A stretch of 64,000 nt of DNA. Source: an uncultured Bacteroidia bacterium. Its GTDB lineage: Bacteria; Bacteroidota; Bacteroidia; Bacteroidales; UBA932. Numbering within the stretch: the first letter of the stretch is position 1; each line of letters starts with the position of its first letter. The DNA is taken from the NCBI GenBank assembly GCA_902789395.1, contig CADANY010000012.1, positions 39,951 to 103,950 of the forward strand, in the 5' to 3' direction. The notes beneath the pieces were generated by a model. That model made no database searches, was not told the origin of the DNA, and worked only from the letters and a program-made list of their open reading frames with translations. Positions 32,038 to 41,382 of this stretch are shown here, in pieces. The position numbers were made by a program, and so were the translations under genes.

Positions 32038-34704
32038 CTATTTCTTGATGACGGTCTGCCGGTATTCTTTTCCGCCGAAGCGGACGATGGCTGCGTACTG
32101 TCCCGGGGAGCAGGCGCTCATGTCGACCATGGCCGGTGAGAAAGCGCTGGCAGACAGGGTCTCTTCGAAAACTTTCTGGCCGGTTGCGGAGGTAATGATG
32201 ATTTCCGTTTCCTGCGGGGTCTCTCCCGTCGCGATGTAAAGGTCCGAGACGACCGGATTCGGGTAGACCTGGATTTCGATGGAAGGATCCCTGACGAGGA
32301 TCTTGAACGAGCCCTCGGCGGAACTCCGCCTTGCATCAAGCGCCCGGACCGTTACGGTGGTCAGTCCATATTTGAGCGGCGTGATATAGATGGTCTCTCC
32401 TTCGGCGACCAGATGGGCCACCTTCGGGTCTTCATTCTGGATCTCGTACGTGAGTTTTTCTCCGTCCGGATCCGAGAAGTATCCGCTCATGTTGATTTGT
32501 GTCTCCTCTCCGACTCTCTGGAGGAGCAGATTCTCCAGATCGGCGCTTTTCACGGGTGGCTGGTTCTCGAGAACCGTGTATTGAATTGTCATCGAGGAAG
32601 TTCCTCCGAATTCATCCGTGGCTGTGATTCTGCCCGAGTAGGTGCCGGGATCCGCGTTCGCCGCGACGATGCGCAGTCCGTATTTCCCGTTCGGGATCTT
32701 GCTCCATTCTTCCGCAGCGGATCCGCTCTCATATCCCGTCTTGACCGTGTGGCCGTCGGGATCCGAGATGTCGAAGGTCAGGTTGAGGGTTTCGAAGGGT
32801 TTGAGCGTGAAGGGGCCCGCTCCGCTTTCCGCGCTGATGACCGGGACCTGGTTGGCGCCGGTTTTGACGGATACGATGGCGGAAGGTTCCGCGTAATGCA
32901 GGTTGTAATCATATCCCGTAACCTTTGCGTAGTAGACCGTCTCGAAAGCGAGTTTGGAGAGCGAGGCCTGGAGGGTTCCTCCGATAGGAACCGATCCGGA
33001 TACGACATTCAGGGAAGTGACGCCGGCGCCGGGTTCTTTCGGCGTCGCTTTCTCGACGGCGCTGCGGTCCGTTCCCCAGAGGAGGAAGTAGCCATGGGCC
33101 GGGATATTATTCTCGCTGCCGGTGACGCTCCAGCTGTAGGTGATGTTGTTGGAGGCGGATTCGCCCCTGAGGTCCGTAACCGGGGCCGGCATTTCATCGG
33201 TTCCATAGGTGATTGCGCCAAGCGCATCGACCAGGTTGCCGATCTGCTGGTTGCGGAGGTTGATCTCTTTGTTGACCCCGCCGAGCAGACGCTCGACCAG
33301 CATGTCCCGCGTGAATCCGGGACCTCCGCAGGCCGCGATGACAAGGGCAGCGACGCCGCTCAGGTGCGGACAGGCCATTGACGTACCCTGCATGGACTCA
33401 TACTTATTGCCCGGAGTCGTGCTGAGGATCATGGCGTAGTTGCTGTCTCCGCCCGGTGCGGCGATATCGACCCAGTCTCCATGCGTGGAATAGTAGGCCC
33501 GTCCGCCGACGGGACCGATGGCACCGACGGCCAGGACTCCGGCATAGTTGGCCGGAGCGCCGTAGATCCGGTTGTCATTGCCTGCCGAGAAGAGGACGAG
33601 TCCGCCGGCCATCGGGCCGGTCTGGTTGCCTTTCTCGTCCATCCCCGCGTATTTGTTGAAATAGTCGATCGCTGACTTGAGGGAGTTTGCGTAGGAGCCT
33701 TCGTTCGGATGGTCGAACAATTCCTGGGTCTTGATGGCGTCTTCCAGGTTGAAATTGCCTTTGTCGTCCGTGAAATCGTATCCCCAGCTGTTGTTGGCGA
33801 TGAGGGCGCCGTGGTCCGCGGCCCATTTGATGGCATTTTCGAATCCGCCGCTGACGGAACCTCCGTCCGTCGACGTATCAAAGACCTGGCAGGAGATCAG
33901 GCGGGTTCCTTTGATTCCGGCCGCGGCATCGCCGCCGGCGATGCCGCTGACGCCGATCCCATTGTTGTTGATCGCTGCAATCGTACCGCCGACATGGGTA
34001 CCATGGCTGTTCGGATTGATTTTGCTGTTCCCCTTTGCGAAATTGTAGCTCGCATTGGTAATGACTTGTCCGGCAAGGTCTTCGTGATTGTAATCAACGC
34101 CGCCGTCCACGATGGCGACAATGACATCGGAACTTCCTTTGGTGTAATTCTGCCAGACCGGGAATACATTGATGTCGGCTCCGGGTTTCCAGCCGGACCG
34201 GCTCCCGTCGTTGTAGTAGTGCCACTGATCTTTCAGATAGGGATCATTGAAAGGCAGCTCGGCATGGGAGCGGACCTTTGCGACCGGCTCCCAGATTTCT
34301 ACGCCGCGAAGGCCGGAAATCACCTCGGAAGCTCTTGTCGCAGGAATGGACGGATCATATTCGACCTTGTACCACCGGTGCAGCCCTTCGGCCCGTGTCC
34401 GGGCTTCGAATCTGCCGGCGTCGGGGAACAGGCGTTCCATGGACCTCACGCCGATTTCTCTCAGGCCATCCGAAAGGTCGGAAGAACGGGTCGGAACCGT
34501 TGTGCCGGAAGCGAGTTCCCGCTCAAGTTCGGCCGTGGCTTCTTCAGAAAAGTATACGTGGGCAACCCCCTCGACATAGGGCGAGAAGGTCTCTTTTTCC
34601 AAAACGGACGGGACTTCCTCCGTCTGCATCTCTGTATCATTGACCTGGATACAGGAGTAGACCGAAAGAAGTCCGGCGGTCAGTAACAGCAGTGTTTTTT
34701 TCAT
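32038..34704 (-). CDS. Subtilisin-like (S8) protease with T9SS-type C-terminal domain
   Basis: 888 residues. Lipoprotein-like signal (LSVYSC, Cys18), a propeptide with FSPYVEGVAHVYFSEEA, and the peptidase triad D200 (VAIVDGGVDYNHEDL), H234 (NSHGTHVGGTIAA) and S442 (GTSMACPHLSG). Two C-terminal cadherin-like repeats follow (FDISDPDGHTV, YFSDPDGEKLTYEI), and the end is a T9SS type A-like sorting domain (IEIQVYPNPVVSDLYIA, PGQYAAIVRFGGKEYRQTVI). Architecture is the same as the protease at 28554, so the two are paralogues. First gene of the three-gene unit; promoter at 34724. Confidence 0.92.
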   Translation of the reverse strand: MKKTLLLLTAGLLSVYSCIQVNDTEMQTEEVPSVLEKETFSPYVEGVAHVYFSEEATAELERELASGTTVPTRSSDLSDGLREIGVRSMERLFPDAGRFEARTRAEGLHRWYKVEYDPSIPATRASEVISGLRGVEIWEPVAKVRSHAELPFNDPYLKDQWHYYNDGSRSGWKPGADINVFPVWQNYTKGSSDVIVAIVDGGVDYNHEDLAGQVITNASYNFAKGNSKINPNSHGTHVGGTIAAINNNGIGVSGIAGGDAAAGIKGTRLISCQVFDTSTDGGSVSGGFENAIKWAADHGALIANNSWGYDFTDDKGNFNLEDAIKTQELFDHPNEGSYANSLKSAIDYFNKYAGMDEKGNQTGPMAGGLVLFSAGNDNRIYGAPANYAGVLAVGAIGPVGGRAYYSTHGDWVDIAAPGGDSNYAMILSTTPGNKYESMQGTSMACPHLSGVAALVIAACGGPGFTRDMLVERLLGGVNKEINLRNQQIGNLVDALGAITYGTDEMPAPVTDLRGESASNNITYSWSVTGSENNIPAHGYFLLWGTDRSAVEKATPKEPGAGVTSLNVVSGSVPIGGTLQASLSKLAFETVYYAKVTGYDYNLHYAEPSAIVSVKTGANQVPVISAESGAGPFTLKPFETLNLTFDISDPDGHTVKTGYESGSAAEEWSKIPNGKYGLRIVAANADPGTYSGRITATDEFGGTSSMTIQYTVLENQPPVKSADLENLLLQRVGEETQINMSGYFSDPDGEKLTYEIQNEDPKVAHLVAEGETIYITPLKYGLTTVTVRALDARRSSAEGSFKILVRDPSIEIQVYPNPVVSDLYIATGETPQETEIIITSATGQKVFEETLSASAFSPAMVDMSACSPGQYAAIVRFGGKEYRQTVIKK

Positions 34705-34723
34705 TTTTCGTCAGTTAACACTG

Positions 34724-34755
34724 CCAAGATATCAAAAAAGTTGCTAATCCGCAAA
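34724..34755 (-). promoter_or_regulatory. Promoter of the protease-PorV-protease unit
   Basis: Minus-strand TATCTTGG (34731-34724, one mismatch to TAnnTTTG) with TTTG (34755-34752) 20 nt upstream. The start codon is 19 nt after the -7 box. Confidence 0.6.
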
Positions 34756-34772
34756 TCCGGGAGGACGTCTCC

Positions 34773-35498
34773 TTACTTTTTGGCTTTTTCGCTATAGAGG
34801 AATTCGACCAGCGCAGAGAGGGATGAAGGATCGCGCCATTTGACCTTATTGGCTTTCAGATAAGCTTTTACGGCTTCTTTGTCCGCGTTCGGCCAGGACA
34901 TGACCTCGGACTTGGAGGCCCGGATCAGGAGGCCGTCGACCACCAGGTAGATTTTATCCCGGATGGGCAGTTCGGTCCCGCTGAAGCGGCTGTTCCGGAC
35001 GTCTTCCAGGCTTTTCTTGTTGGTGTCCCCTCCGGCAACGGCAAACAGCGAGACGTTCTGGGTAGAAGCGACGGCGGATTTTCCATATCCGATGTTGGCT
35101 TTTCCCATCTCATCGAGGTCGACTTCGTTCTTGAGGACAACAGCGCCATGTTCGGTCTCTGAAAGCACTTTCATCATCTTCCCGCCGGCATTGAGATACG
35201 TTTCCGCTCCGATCCGGGCTACATAGATGTTCCGCATGTCGGCCTGCATGATCGTTCCCTTCTCGACATAATGGAGGGTACCGTTCAGGACATTGACGTT
35301 CATCTTATCGTAGTTGAACGTAGATTCATTGCCGGCTTTCCCGGAAAGAACCGTTCCGGACATGAAATCTTCGTAGAGATACGGCCAGCTGTCCAGCGGC
35401 TTGAACCTCAGTTTCGATCCGGTTTCCTGTTCAAAGGCATTTTGCCCCGTCGCCATCAGCGGCAGTGCAAGAAAAAGAAGGGTAAGGATACGTTTCAT
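34773..35498 (-). CDS. Hypothetical exported protein
   Basis: 241 residues with a clear signal peptide (MKRILTLLFLALPLMATGQ). The mature part has no family I recognise. It looks beta-rich in the first two thirds (MNVNVLNGTLHYVEKG, DMRNIYVARIGAETY, KMMKVLSETEHGAVVLKNEV) and ends in a helical stretch (NADKEAVKAYLKANKVKW, SLSALVEFLYSEKAKK). No cysteine in the mature part and no lipobox, so a periplasmic or secreted protein is likely. It is isolated by the SusCDE terminator upstream and the protease promoter downstream, so it is probably its own unit. Confidence 0.8.
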   Translation of the reverse strand: MKRILTLLFLALPLMATGQNAFEQETGSKLRFKPLDSWPYLYEDFMSGTVLSGKAGNESTFNYDKMNVNVLNGTLHYVEKGTIMQADMRNIYVARIGAETYLNAGGKMMKVLSETEHGAVVLKNEVDLDEMGKANIGYGKSAVASTQNVSLFAVAGGDTNKKSLEDVRNSRFSGTELPIRDKIYLVVDGLLIRASKSEVMSWPNADKEAVKAYLKANKVKWRDPSSLSALVEFLYSEKAKK

Positions 35499-35520
35499 GA
35501 TTGGGTCGTGTGTTAAAAAG

Positions 35521-35559
35521 TAAAAATGGACCCGCTGCCGGTTTCGGTAACGGGTCCAT
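35521..35559 (-). terminator. Intrinsic terminator of the SusC-SusD-lipoprotein unit
   Basis: ATGGACCCG (35559-35551 on the minus strand) pairs with CGGGTCCAT (35534-35526), followed by a T-run. It begins 16 nt after the stop of the Calx-beta lipoprotein. Confidence 0.85.
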
Positions 35560-35574
35560 CAAATTCAGTCGGAA

Positions 35575-36432
35575 CTATTTCGTGAGAACGGTATTGTAGC
35601 CGCTATTATCCCAGAGGTAGTTGGCGTTTTCACCAGCGGTGATCAGCATGTTCCAGGGACCGATGGTAATACCCTCGGCCGTTACCTTGGCCTTGACAGG
35701 GGAAAATGCCCAGCTGCCGGCATCATTCTGACCGAGAAGGATCAGGTTTCCATAGCCGTAAGAACTGGCATCCATGACAACCTGGCGTGCATCGAAGAGG
35801 ATTTCCGCAGTGTTGGTTGCCGCATCGAAGGTAATCGTACCGTCGAGGGCTTCTTCTCCGCCCCAGAGGTTGATGAGTTTGAGATGCGTATCATCGACCT
35901 TCTTGATCTGGGCATGATAAGGATCACCATCCTTGGCGCCGGCAAGAGTATAATCCTGGGCCTCCCAGATATCCTCGACATAATCCCACGTTACCGGGAT
36001 ATCCTTGTCGACAATCGTAACGTTGAGGGCGTTCGGGGCACCCATGGTGAGGTCGCCGCTGACGCCGGTGAATTTAATCTGGAAAGCTACGTTTCCGGTG
36101 TAGACACCTTCGTTGTTCTTGACGGTCACCGTGATGTTCTGGGTCTGGTTTCCGGTGAAGTTGAGAACGCCGGAAGACGGCTCAACGGTGAACGCGGTAC
36201 CCTTGGCTCCCTTCGGGTCGACAACCTCGAAAGTGACGCTTCCGCTTCCATTCTCATTGTCATAGGAGGTTACAGGGATGGTCAGTTTGCCGACGTCTTC
36301 GTTGACGGAGTAGGAGGTCGTACCGTCCTGGAGACGGACGAAAGGATAGCTCTTGAACTCGGCGATCCGGTCGCAAGAAGCCAATGCAGCTACGAGTGCA
36401 AGACCTGCAATGAGTGTATATGCTTTTTTCAT
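35575..36432 (-). CDS. Calx-beta-like surface lipoprotein in SusE position
   Basis: 285 residues. Lipobox ALASC (Cys20). Residues about 30-140 form a Calx-beta-like sandwich (YSVNEDVGKLTIPVTSYDNE, SGVLNFTGNQTQNITVTV, NVTIVDKDIPVTW). The C-terminal half (DYTLAGAKDGDPYHAQIKKV to the end) is a second beta domain without a known name. It is the third gene after SusC and SusD, 24 nt from SusD, the place normally taken by SusE/F-type glycan-binding surface lipoproteins, so a binding role is inferred. No enzyme is present in the unit. Confidence 0.85.
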   Translation of the reverse strand: MKKAYTLIAGLALVAALASCDRIAEFKSYPFVRLQDGTTSYSVNEDVGKLTIPVTSYDNENGSGSVTFEVVDPKGAKGTAFTVEPSSGVLNFTGNQTQNITVTVKNNEGVYTGNVAFQIKFTGVSGDLTMGAPNALNVTIVDKDIPVTWDYVEDIWEAQDYTLAGAKDGDPYHAQIKKVDDTHLKLINLWGGEEALDGTITFDAATNTAEILFDARQVVMDASSYGYGNLILLGQNDAGSWAFSPVKAKVTAEGITIGPWNMLITAGENANYLWDNSGYNTVLTK

Positions 36433-36456
36433 ATTCGCAATTCGATTTAAGGTTGA

Positions 36457-37995
36457 TTACTCGATGGTAATGGCTGCATAACCCTCGTTCTGGACGAGGT
36501 TCGGATTGACCTGGAGTTCGTGCTTCGGAACCGGCCATACGAAGTGATAGTCGTTGGCAGGCATGCTCTTGTCAATGAAGTTCGGCTGGGTGATAACGAC
36601 ACCTGCGGAGGCAGCGCCATCCTGAGGCGCGCGGCCGGAGTAGCCAAGTCCCCAACGCTTGAGGCAGGAGATGCGGAGGCCCTGTCCGACGGTCTCGCGA
36701 TACCACTCGTTCTGGATGTTGGCGGTGGAAGCGGAGGTCGCTTCGGCGCCACGGGCGGTCTGGAGAGCGTTCAGGCACTCGGTAGCCTTTGCGCTGTTGC
36801 CGGCACCGGCATAAGCCTCGGCGGCGATCAGGTAGATCTCAGCGATCGTGATGGGCTTGAGCATCTGACGGGTGTTCGGGAGGTCGGTGGTACGGAGGGC
36901 CGGATTGCCGCTGTACTTCTTGAAGACCTTGAACTCGCTGGTATACCAGCTACCGTTCTCGTAGATAGGGACGGTGCCATCGGTGAGCCAGCTGTTGCGG
37001 AGGTCGCCCTCACCGTAAGCTTCAGCAAGCTTCTTGGTTGGGATGAAGTACGGACGGTAGTACTGTCCGTGGCCTTCTTCGCTGTCGATCGCCATATTGG
37101 CATAATAGGTATGCTCACCATAACCGCCTTCCTGGAGGGAACCGTAGAACTGGAGGATCGGCTCTTTACCGTTGTCCTCGACGAACTCGGCTGCGAATTC
37201 TTCAGCGGTTGCGGCCAGCTTGTAACCGGCTGCGGAGCCGATGACCTTCTCAGCAGCGGATGCGGCCTGTGCATACTGCTTGGTGTCAAGATAGTAGCGG
37301 GCGTACATCGCGTTGACAAAGTCGATAGTCGGCTTCTGGGCACGAACCTCACCCTTCACACCGGCGAGGAGAACGGCTGCAGAGTCAAGGTCGGACTTGA
37401 TCTGGTCGTAGACTTCCTTGACGGTATTGCGGGACGGACGCTCGGTCTGGTCATACTTGAGGATGATCGGAAGGCCGAGGTCGGTAGAGGAAGAAGATCC
37501 GTAAGGCTTCGCGAAGAGGCGGATCATATGAAGGTATGCGTACGCGCGGGCGACATAAGCTTCGCCACGGGCGATGGCCGCTTTCGCCTGGAGACCGTCA
37601 GGAACGGTCTGCGCGCCGTTGATCACGATATTGAAGTGACGGATGGCGAGATAGGGATAACGCCAGTTGTCACGGGAGTCATAATCGTCCGCGGAGAAAC
37701 TGTCATCAGTACGGTGGACGCCACCATAGTTGTTGCCATAGTCTCCAAGGGCGTTGAAATAGTCCATCATGATATCTTGCGGCTCGTCAAGGACGCCGCC
37801 ACCCGCGATACCGCGGAACTGGGCGATGACGCCGGCTTCGAAACCGGTCAGGTCGGTTTCATTCGTGATAACGCTTTCCGGGTTGTAGACAAGGCTACCG
37901 ACAGGGAAGAGGTCCAGGTCGCAGGCAGTCAGCATGGAGGCAGCTGCCAGGGTCACGAGGGTATATTTGAAAATATTTTTCATATCCATATTCAT
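36457..37995 (-). CDS. SusD/RagB-family lipoprotein
   Basis: 512 residues. Lipobox MLTAC and mature start DLDLFPVGS. SusD core features: RGEAYVARAYAYLHMIRLFAKPY, LPIILKYDQTERPSRNTVKEVYDQIKSDL, and the late motif ETVGQGLRISCLKRWGLG. Three ATGs lie in the first five codons, so the exact start is uncertain (37995 or 37983). It is 20 nt after SusC and 24 nt before the Calx-beta lipoprotein. Substrate unknown. Confidence 0.95.
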   Translation of the reverse strand: MNMDMKNIFKYTLVTLAAASMLTACDLDLFPVGSLVYNPESVITNETDLTGFEAGVIAQFRGIAGGGVLDEPQDIMMDYFNALGDYGNNYGGVHRTDDSFSADDYDSRDNWRYPYLAIRHFNIVINGAQTVPDGLQAKAAIARGEAYVARAYAYLHMIRLFAKPYGSSSSTDLGLPIILKYDQTERPSRNTVKEVYDQIKSDLDSAAVLLAGVKGEVRAQKPTIDFVNAMYARYYLDTKQYAQAASAAEKVIGSAAGYKLAATAEEFAAEFVEDNGKEPILQFYGSLQEGGYGEHTYYANMAIDSEEGHGQYYRPYFIPTKKLAEAYGEGDLRNSWLTDGTVPIYENGSWYTSEFKVFKKYSGNPALRTTDLPNTRQMLKPITIAEIYLIAAEAYAGAGNSAKATECLNALQTARGAEATSASTANIQNEWYRETVGQGLRISCLKRWGLGYSGRAPQDGAASAGVVITQPNFIDKSMPANDYHFVWPVPKHELQVNPNLVQNEGYAAITIE

Positions 37996-38015
37996 TTAAA
38001 AGTTACCCGTTACGA

Positions 38016-41000
38016 TTAGAACGTGATCTCGATACCGCCGAGGAACTGCTTGGAGTTACCGCCGACACCATAGGAAAGGTTGGAGTTGATTTCCGGATCG
38101 ATACCCGAGTACTTCGTGGCAGTGAGGAGGTTACGGCCGGTGAAGGTAATCTTGAAGTCCTTGACGACATTCTGCCATCCCAGAATCGCCTTCGGCAGGC
38201 TGTAGCCGACCTGGAGGTTCTTCAGACGGAGGAAGGAAGCGTTCTCAAGGAGGTGGGAGTCGAACTGCATGATATAACCCTTGGACCAGTCAGGCCACTT
38301 GGCGTCGGTATGGTCCGGCGTCCAGAAGTCGGAGACTGCCTTGTTGGTATTCATGGTCGCGAAGCTGGCCGGGTTACCATAGAAGTAACCGTCGTTAGAG
38401 ATGAGGGTCTTGCCGATGACATAGTTGAAGTCAGCCTGGAAAGTCAGGCCCTTCCAACCGCCGGAGAAGCTGAAACCGCCGTTGATCGGAGCGTAACGGG
38501 CTTTGCCGGTATTCTGGGTCAGGGCGTCGGAATCCCATACCTTTGTGGTGTTGTTCGGGTCAAGATTCGTAATATCCGGGTTCTCGCCAGGTACATACCA
38601 GGTCGGAGCACCGTCCGTCGGATCGATACCCGCGAACATCGGATAGTAGAAGGAGACAGGCTGTCCTACGACGTAGGTAATACCCGTATTGGCGATCTCC
38701 CAGCGCTGGCGGCCGTCGAAGAGTTCGGTGATCTTCTGCTTGTTGTAGTTGAAGGTCGTGTTGAAGCGGAGGAAGTAGTCGCGGGTGCGGAGAATGTCAA
38801 CACCGAGGGTGATATCGATACCGCGGTTGTTCAGTCCGCCGACATTGTCATAGATATCAACGGAAGAATCGTCGAAACCGGTCGTGTACGGCTGAGGAAC
38901 GGCCATCAACATGCTGGAGGTCTGACGGTTGTAGAACTCGATGTCGAAGTCGACCTTGTTGAAGATGCGGCCGTCAAGGGCGATCGTGAAGAGGCCCTGC
39001 TGCTCCCAGGAGAGGCGCTGGTTGGCCGGCTGGGTCAGATAACGGGCGGAGACGTCTGCATAGGAACCGGAGTTTCCGATCAGACCGAGAGCGGCATAGT
39101 CGCCGATACCGGCATTACCCTGGGTACCGTAGCTGACCTTGAGGTTGAGGTCGTTGACCCAGGTAAGATCCTGGATGAAGGACTCTCTCTTCATTTTCCA
39201 AAGGGCACCGACGGACCAGAAGGTCGCGTTGCGGTTTGCGGAACCGAAACGGGAAGATGCATCGTTACGGATCGTGGCGTCGAAGATGTAGCGGTCCATG
39301 AGGGTATAGTCCACGTGGGCGAAGAAGGAGAGGAACCGGGAAGCGGTGTGGCTCTCGCTCATGTCGCGGGTCGATTTCGTACCATCCTGGAGGCGGATCT
39401 GACGGTCGTCCGTCTGGCCGCTGGACTGGGCGAAGAAATAGTCGTAATGGTTATCGACACCTTCCTGTCCGAGGAGGACGCTCATCTTGTTGTTGTCGTT
39501 GATGTCGAAGGAGTACTCGAGCGTATTGGTGATCGTTGCGGTGTACTCGAAGGCGTTGGACTTGCCGGCAGAAGCAGTACCGCCGTTCTCGGCGACATAA
39601 GACGGAGTCGTGTACCAGTTGTTGAGGCGGAAGTATCCGTCGAGACCGGCGCGGCTGACAAACTTGAGGTTGCGGATCGGCTCGATCTCGACATAAGCGT
39701 TGCCGTTCATGCCGTAGCGGTCGTACTGGTCGATATGGTTGTCCATAAAGTAGTGCGGGGTGACGCGGTTCTGGCCGGGGAATTTCTTCTCATAGACCTT
39801 GCCGTCTTCGTCAAGAGCCGGGTAAAGCGGAACGAGGAGGTAGGAGAGACCACCGCTCGTGTAGTTGGACATACCGTTTGCTGCGGAACCCCAGTTCGGG
39901 TTCTGCTGGGTGATGTCGTAGGAAAGGTTGACGTTGGTTCCGATCTTGAGCCAGTTGAACGGGTGGCCCTGGACATTGGAACGGACAGTGAATCTGTCAT
40001 AGTAGTTGCCCGGGGTGTAACCCTTCTGGTGGTACTGGGAAGCTGCGATCATGTAAGCGACCTTCTGTCCGCCGCCCTCGATCGTGATGTCGTTCTGGTA
40101 CTGCGGGTTGACGAGGTCCATCATATACTCATACCAAGGAGTATTGTAGTCGTAGCCTTTCTTGGTGAAGGTGTTCTCGATCCATTCTGCGGAGTGGATA
40201 CCGGAGCGGATCCAGAAGTCCTTCAGTTCGTCGCCCGTCATCATGCTCTTGTACAGGGAGAGGTCGGCGAGGGTCGAAACACCATACTGGGAACGGATTG
40301 TCATGGTAGCCTTCTCGTTGTAGGAGCCGGACTTCGTAGAGATATAAACGACACCGTTAGCAGCACGGGAACCGTAGATAGAAGTTGCGGAAGCATCCTT
40401 GAGAACGCTGACGGACTCGATATCGTTCGGGTTGAGGGCCATGATGGAACGGGCGCTCGAAGGAATACCGTCGATGACATAGAGCGGCGTGGAGCTCGCG
40501 TCGAGGGAACCGACGCCGTGGAGCTGCATGGAAACCGCGTTATCACCCGCGACACCGGAATAGGAGAGGACGGAAAGACCTGCAACCTGACCGGAAAGCT
40601 GGTCGAGAGCGGAAGAAGACGGAGCGTTCTTGATCGTCTCGGAATTGACGGTTGAAACGGAACCTACGATCGTACCGACCTTCTTGGCGGAACCGTAACC
40701 GACGACAATTGCATTGTCGAGGAATTCGTTGTCCTCCTCGAGAACGAAGTTGATCGTGGCGCGGCCGTTGACCGGAGCGGTCTGTTCTGCGTAACCGACC
40801 ATCGTTGCGATCAGGGTGCCGTTGGCAGGGACGGTGAGGGTGTAGTTACCGTCGAAGTCGGTAGAGGTACCTGTCGTCCGGTTGCCTTGCAGCATCACCG
40901 TTGCGCCATAGAGAGGTGCTCCACTGGCATCCTTGACGGTACCGGAGACCTTGATGTTCTGCGCGGAAACTGCTACGGAGAGCAGAACGAACAGTGCGCT

Positions 41001-41024
41001 GAGAAACAGTTTAGCTTTGTTCAT
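38016..41024 (-). CDS. SusC/RagA-type TonB-dependent receptor, full length
   Basis: 1002 residues. Signal peptide to SVAVSAQ, then the N-terminal CarboxypepD_reg-like domain (VSGTVKDASGAPLYGATVML, about 25-110), the VVGYGSAKKVGTIVGSVSTV TonB-box-like segment, the plug with YVIDGIPSSARSIMALNP and DIESVSVLKDASATSIYGSR, then the barrel. It forms the import channel with the SusD 20 nt downstream. In contrast to the receptor at 4690 it keeps its N-terminal domain. The 358-nt AT-rich region upstream should hold its promoter. Confidence 0.97.
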   Translation of the reverse strand: MNKAKLFLSALFVLLSVAVSAQNIKVSGTVKDASGAPLYGATVMLQGNRTTGTSTDFDGNYTLTVPANGTLIATMVGYAEQTAPVNGRATINFVLEEDNEFLDNAIVVGYGSAKKVGTIVGSVSTVNSETIKNAPSSSALDQLSGQVAGLSVLSYSGVAGDNAVSMQLHGVGSLDASSTPLYVIDGIPSSARSIMALNPNDIESVSVLKDASATSIYGSRAANGVVYISTKSGSYNEKATMTIRSQYGVSTLADLSLYKSMMTGDELKDFWIRSGIHSAEWIENTFTKKGYDYNTPWYEYMMDLVNPQYQNDITIEGGGQKVAYMIAASQYHQKGYTPGNYYDRFTVRSNVQGHPFNWLKIGTNVNLSYDITQQNPNWGSAANGMSNYTSGGLSYLLVPLYPALDEDGKVYEKKFPGQNRVTPHYFMDNHIDQYDRYGMNGNAYVEIEPIRNLKFVSRAGLDGYFRLNNWYTTPSYVAENGGTASAGKSNAFEYTATITNTLEYSFDINDNNKMSVLLGQEGVDNHYDYFFAQSSGQTDDRQIRLQDGTKSTRDMSESHTASRFLSFFAHVDYTLMDRYIFDATIRNDASSRFGSANRNATFWSVGALWKMKRESFIQDLTWVNDLNLKVSYGTQGNAGIGDYAALGLIGNSGSYADVSARYLTQPANQRLSWEQQGLFTIALDGRIFNKVDFDIEFYNRQTSSMLMAVPQPYTTGFDDSSVDIYDNVGGLNNRGIDITLGVDILRTRDYFLRFNTTFNYNKQKITELFDGRQRWEIANTGITYVVGQPVSFYYPMFAGIDPTDGAPTWYVPGENPDITNLDPNNTTKVWDSDALTQNTGKARYAPINGGFSFSGGWKGLTFQADFNYVIGKTLISNDGYFYGNPASFATMNTNKAVSDFWTPDHTDAKWPDWSKGYIMQFDSHLLENASFLRLKNLQVGYSLPKAILGWQNVVKDFKITFTGRNLLTATKYSGIDPEINSNLSYGVGGNSKQFLGGIEITF

Positions 41025-41382
41025 AAGCGTGAAATTAATTAAACATAAATATTGAAATTGATAACTATTTCCTATTTAATAAGTTATATAATTATATTGT
41101 CGTTTTTCAAAGCGACATCAACTACAAAAGTCGTAATAAAATTTGACAATTGCAAAAGCCGGATAATACGAAAATATGTGCAAGAATGAATATTTTGCAC
41201 ATTATTCGCTGATTTTTAGCAACGGACACAAAAAACCAAAGCGAAAACTGAAAGAAAAAACCGCCGAATATTTTCAATTTGAAACTTTGAAAATTTCTTA
41301 AATTTTTTCAAAAACCTTTAGATTGCGTACAGGTGTGTTCCCGTGGGACCCGTATTCACGGGCTCCCTTACAATCTGATTGT
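41025..41382. other. AT-rich regulatory spacer upstream of the SusC gene
   Basis: 358 nt with no gene. Most of it is clearly more AT-rich than the surrounding genes, as expected for a promoter region of a regulated SusC operon, but I found no exact TAnnTTTG box facing the gene. An imperfect inverted repeat is at about 41060-41090. Near the other end, GGGACCCG (41345-41352) pairs with CGGGCTCCC (41359-41367) apart from one bulge; without a T-run it is only a weak terminator for the reductase gene. Confidence 0.5.

Noticed and set aside
38253..40655. 800-codon plus-strand open frame opposite the SusC gene
   Set aside because: Low-complexity Val/Gly/Arg/Glu protein, typical of a shadow of a SusC barrel.
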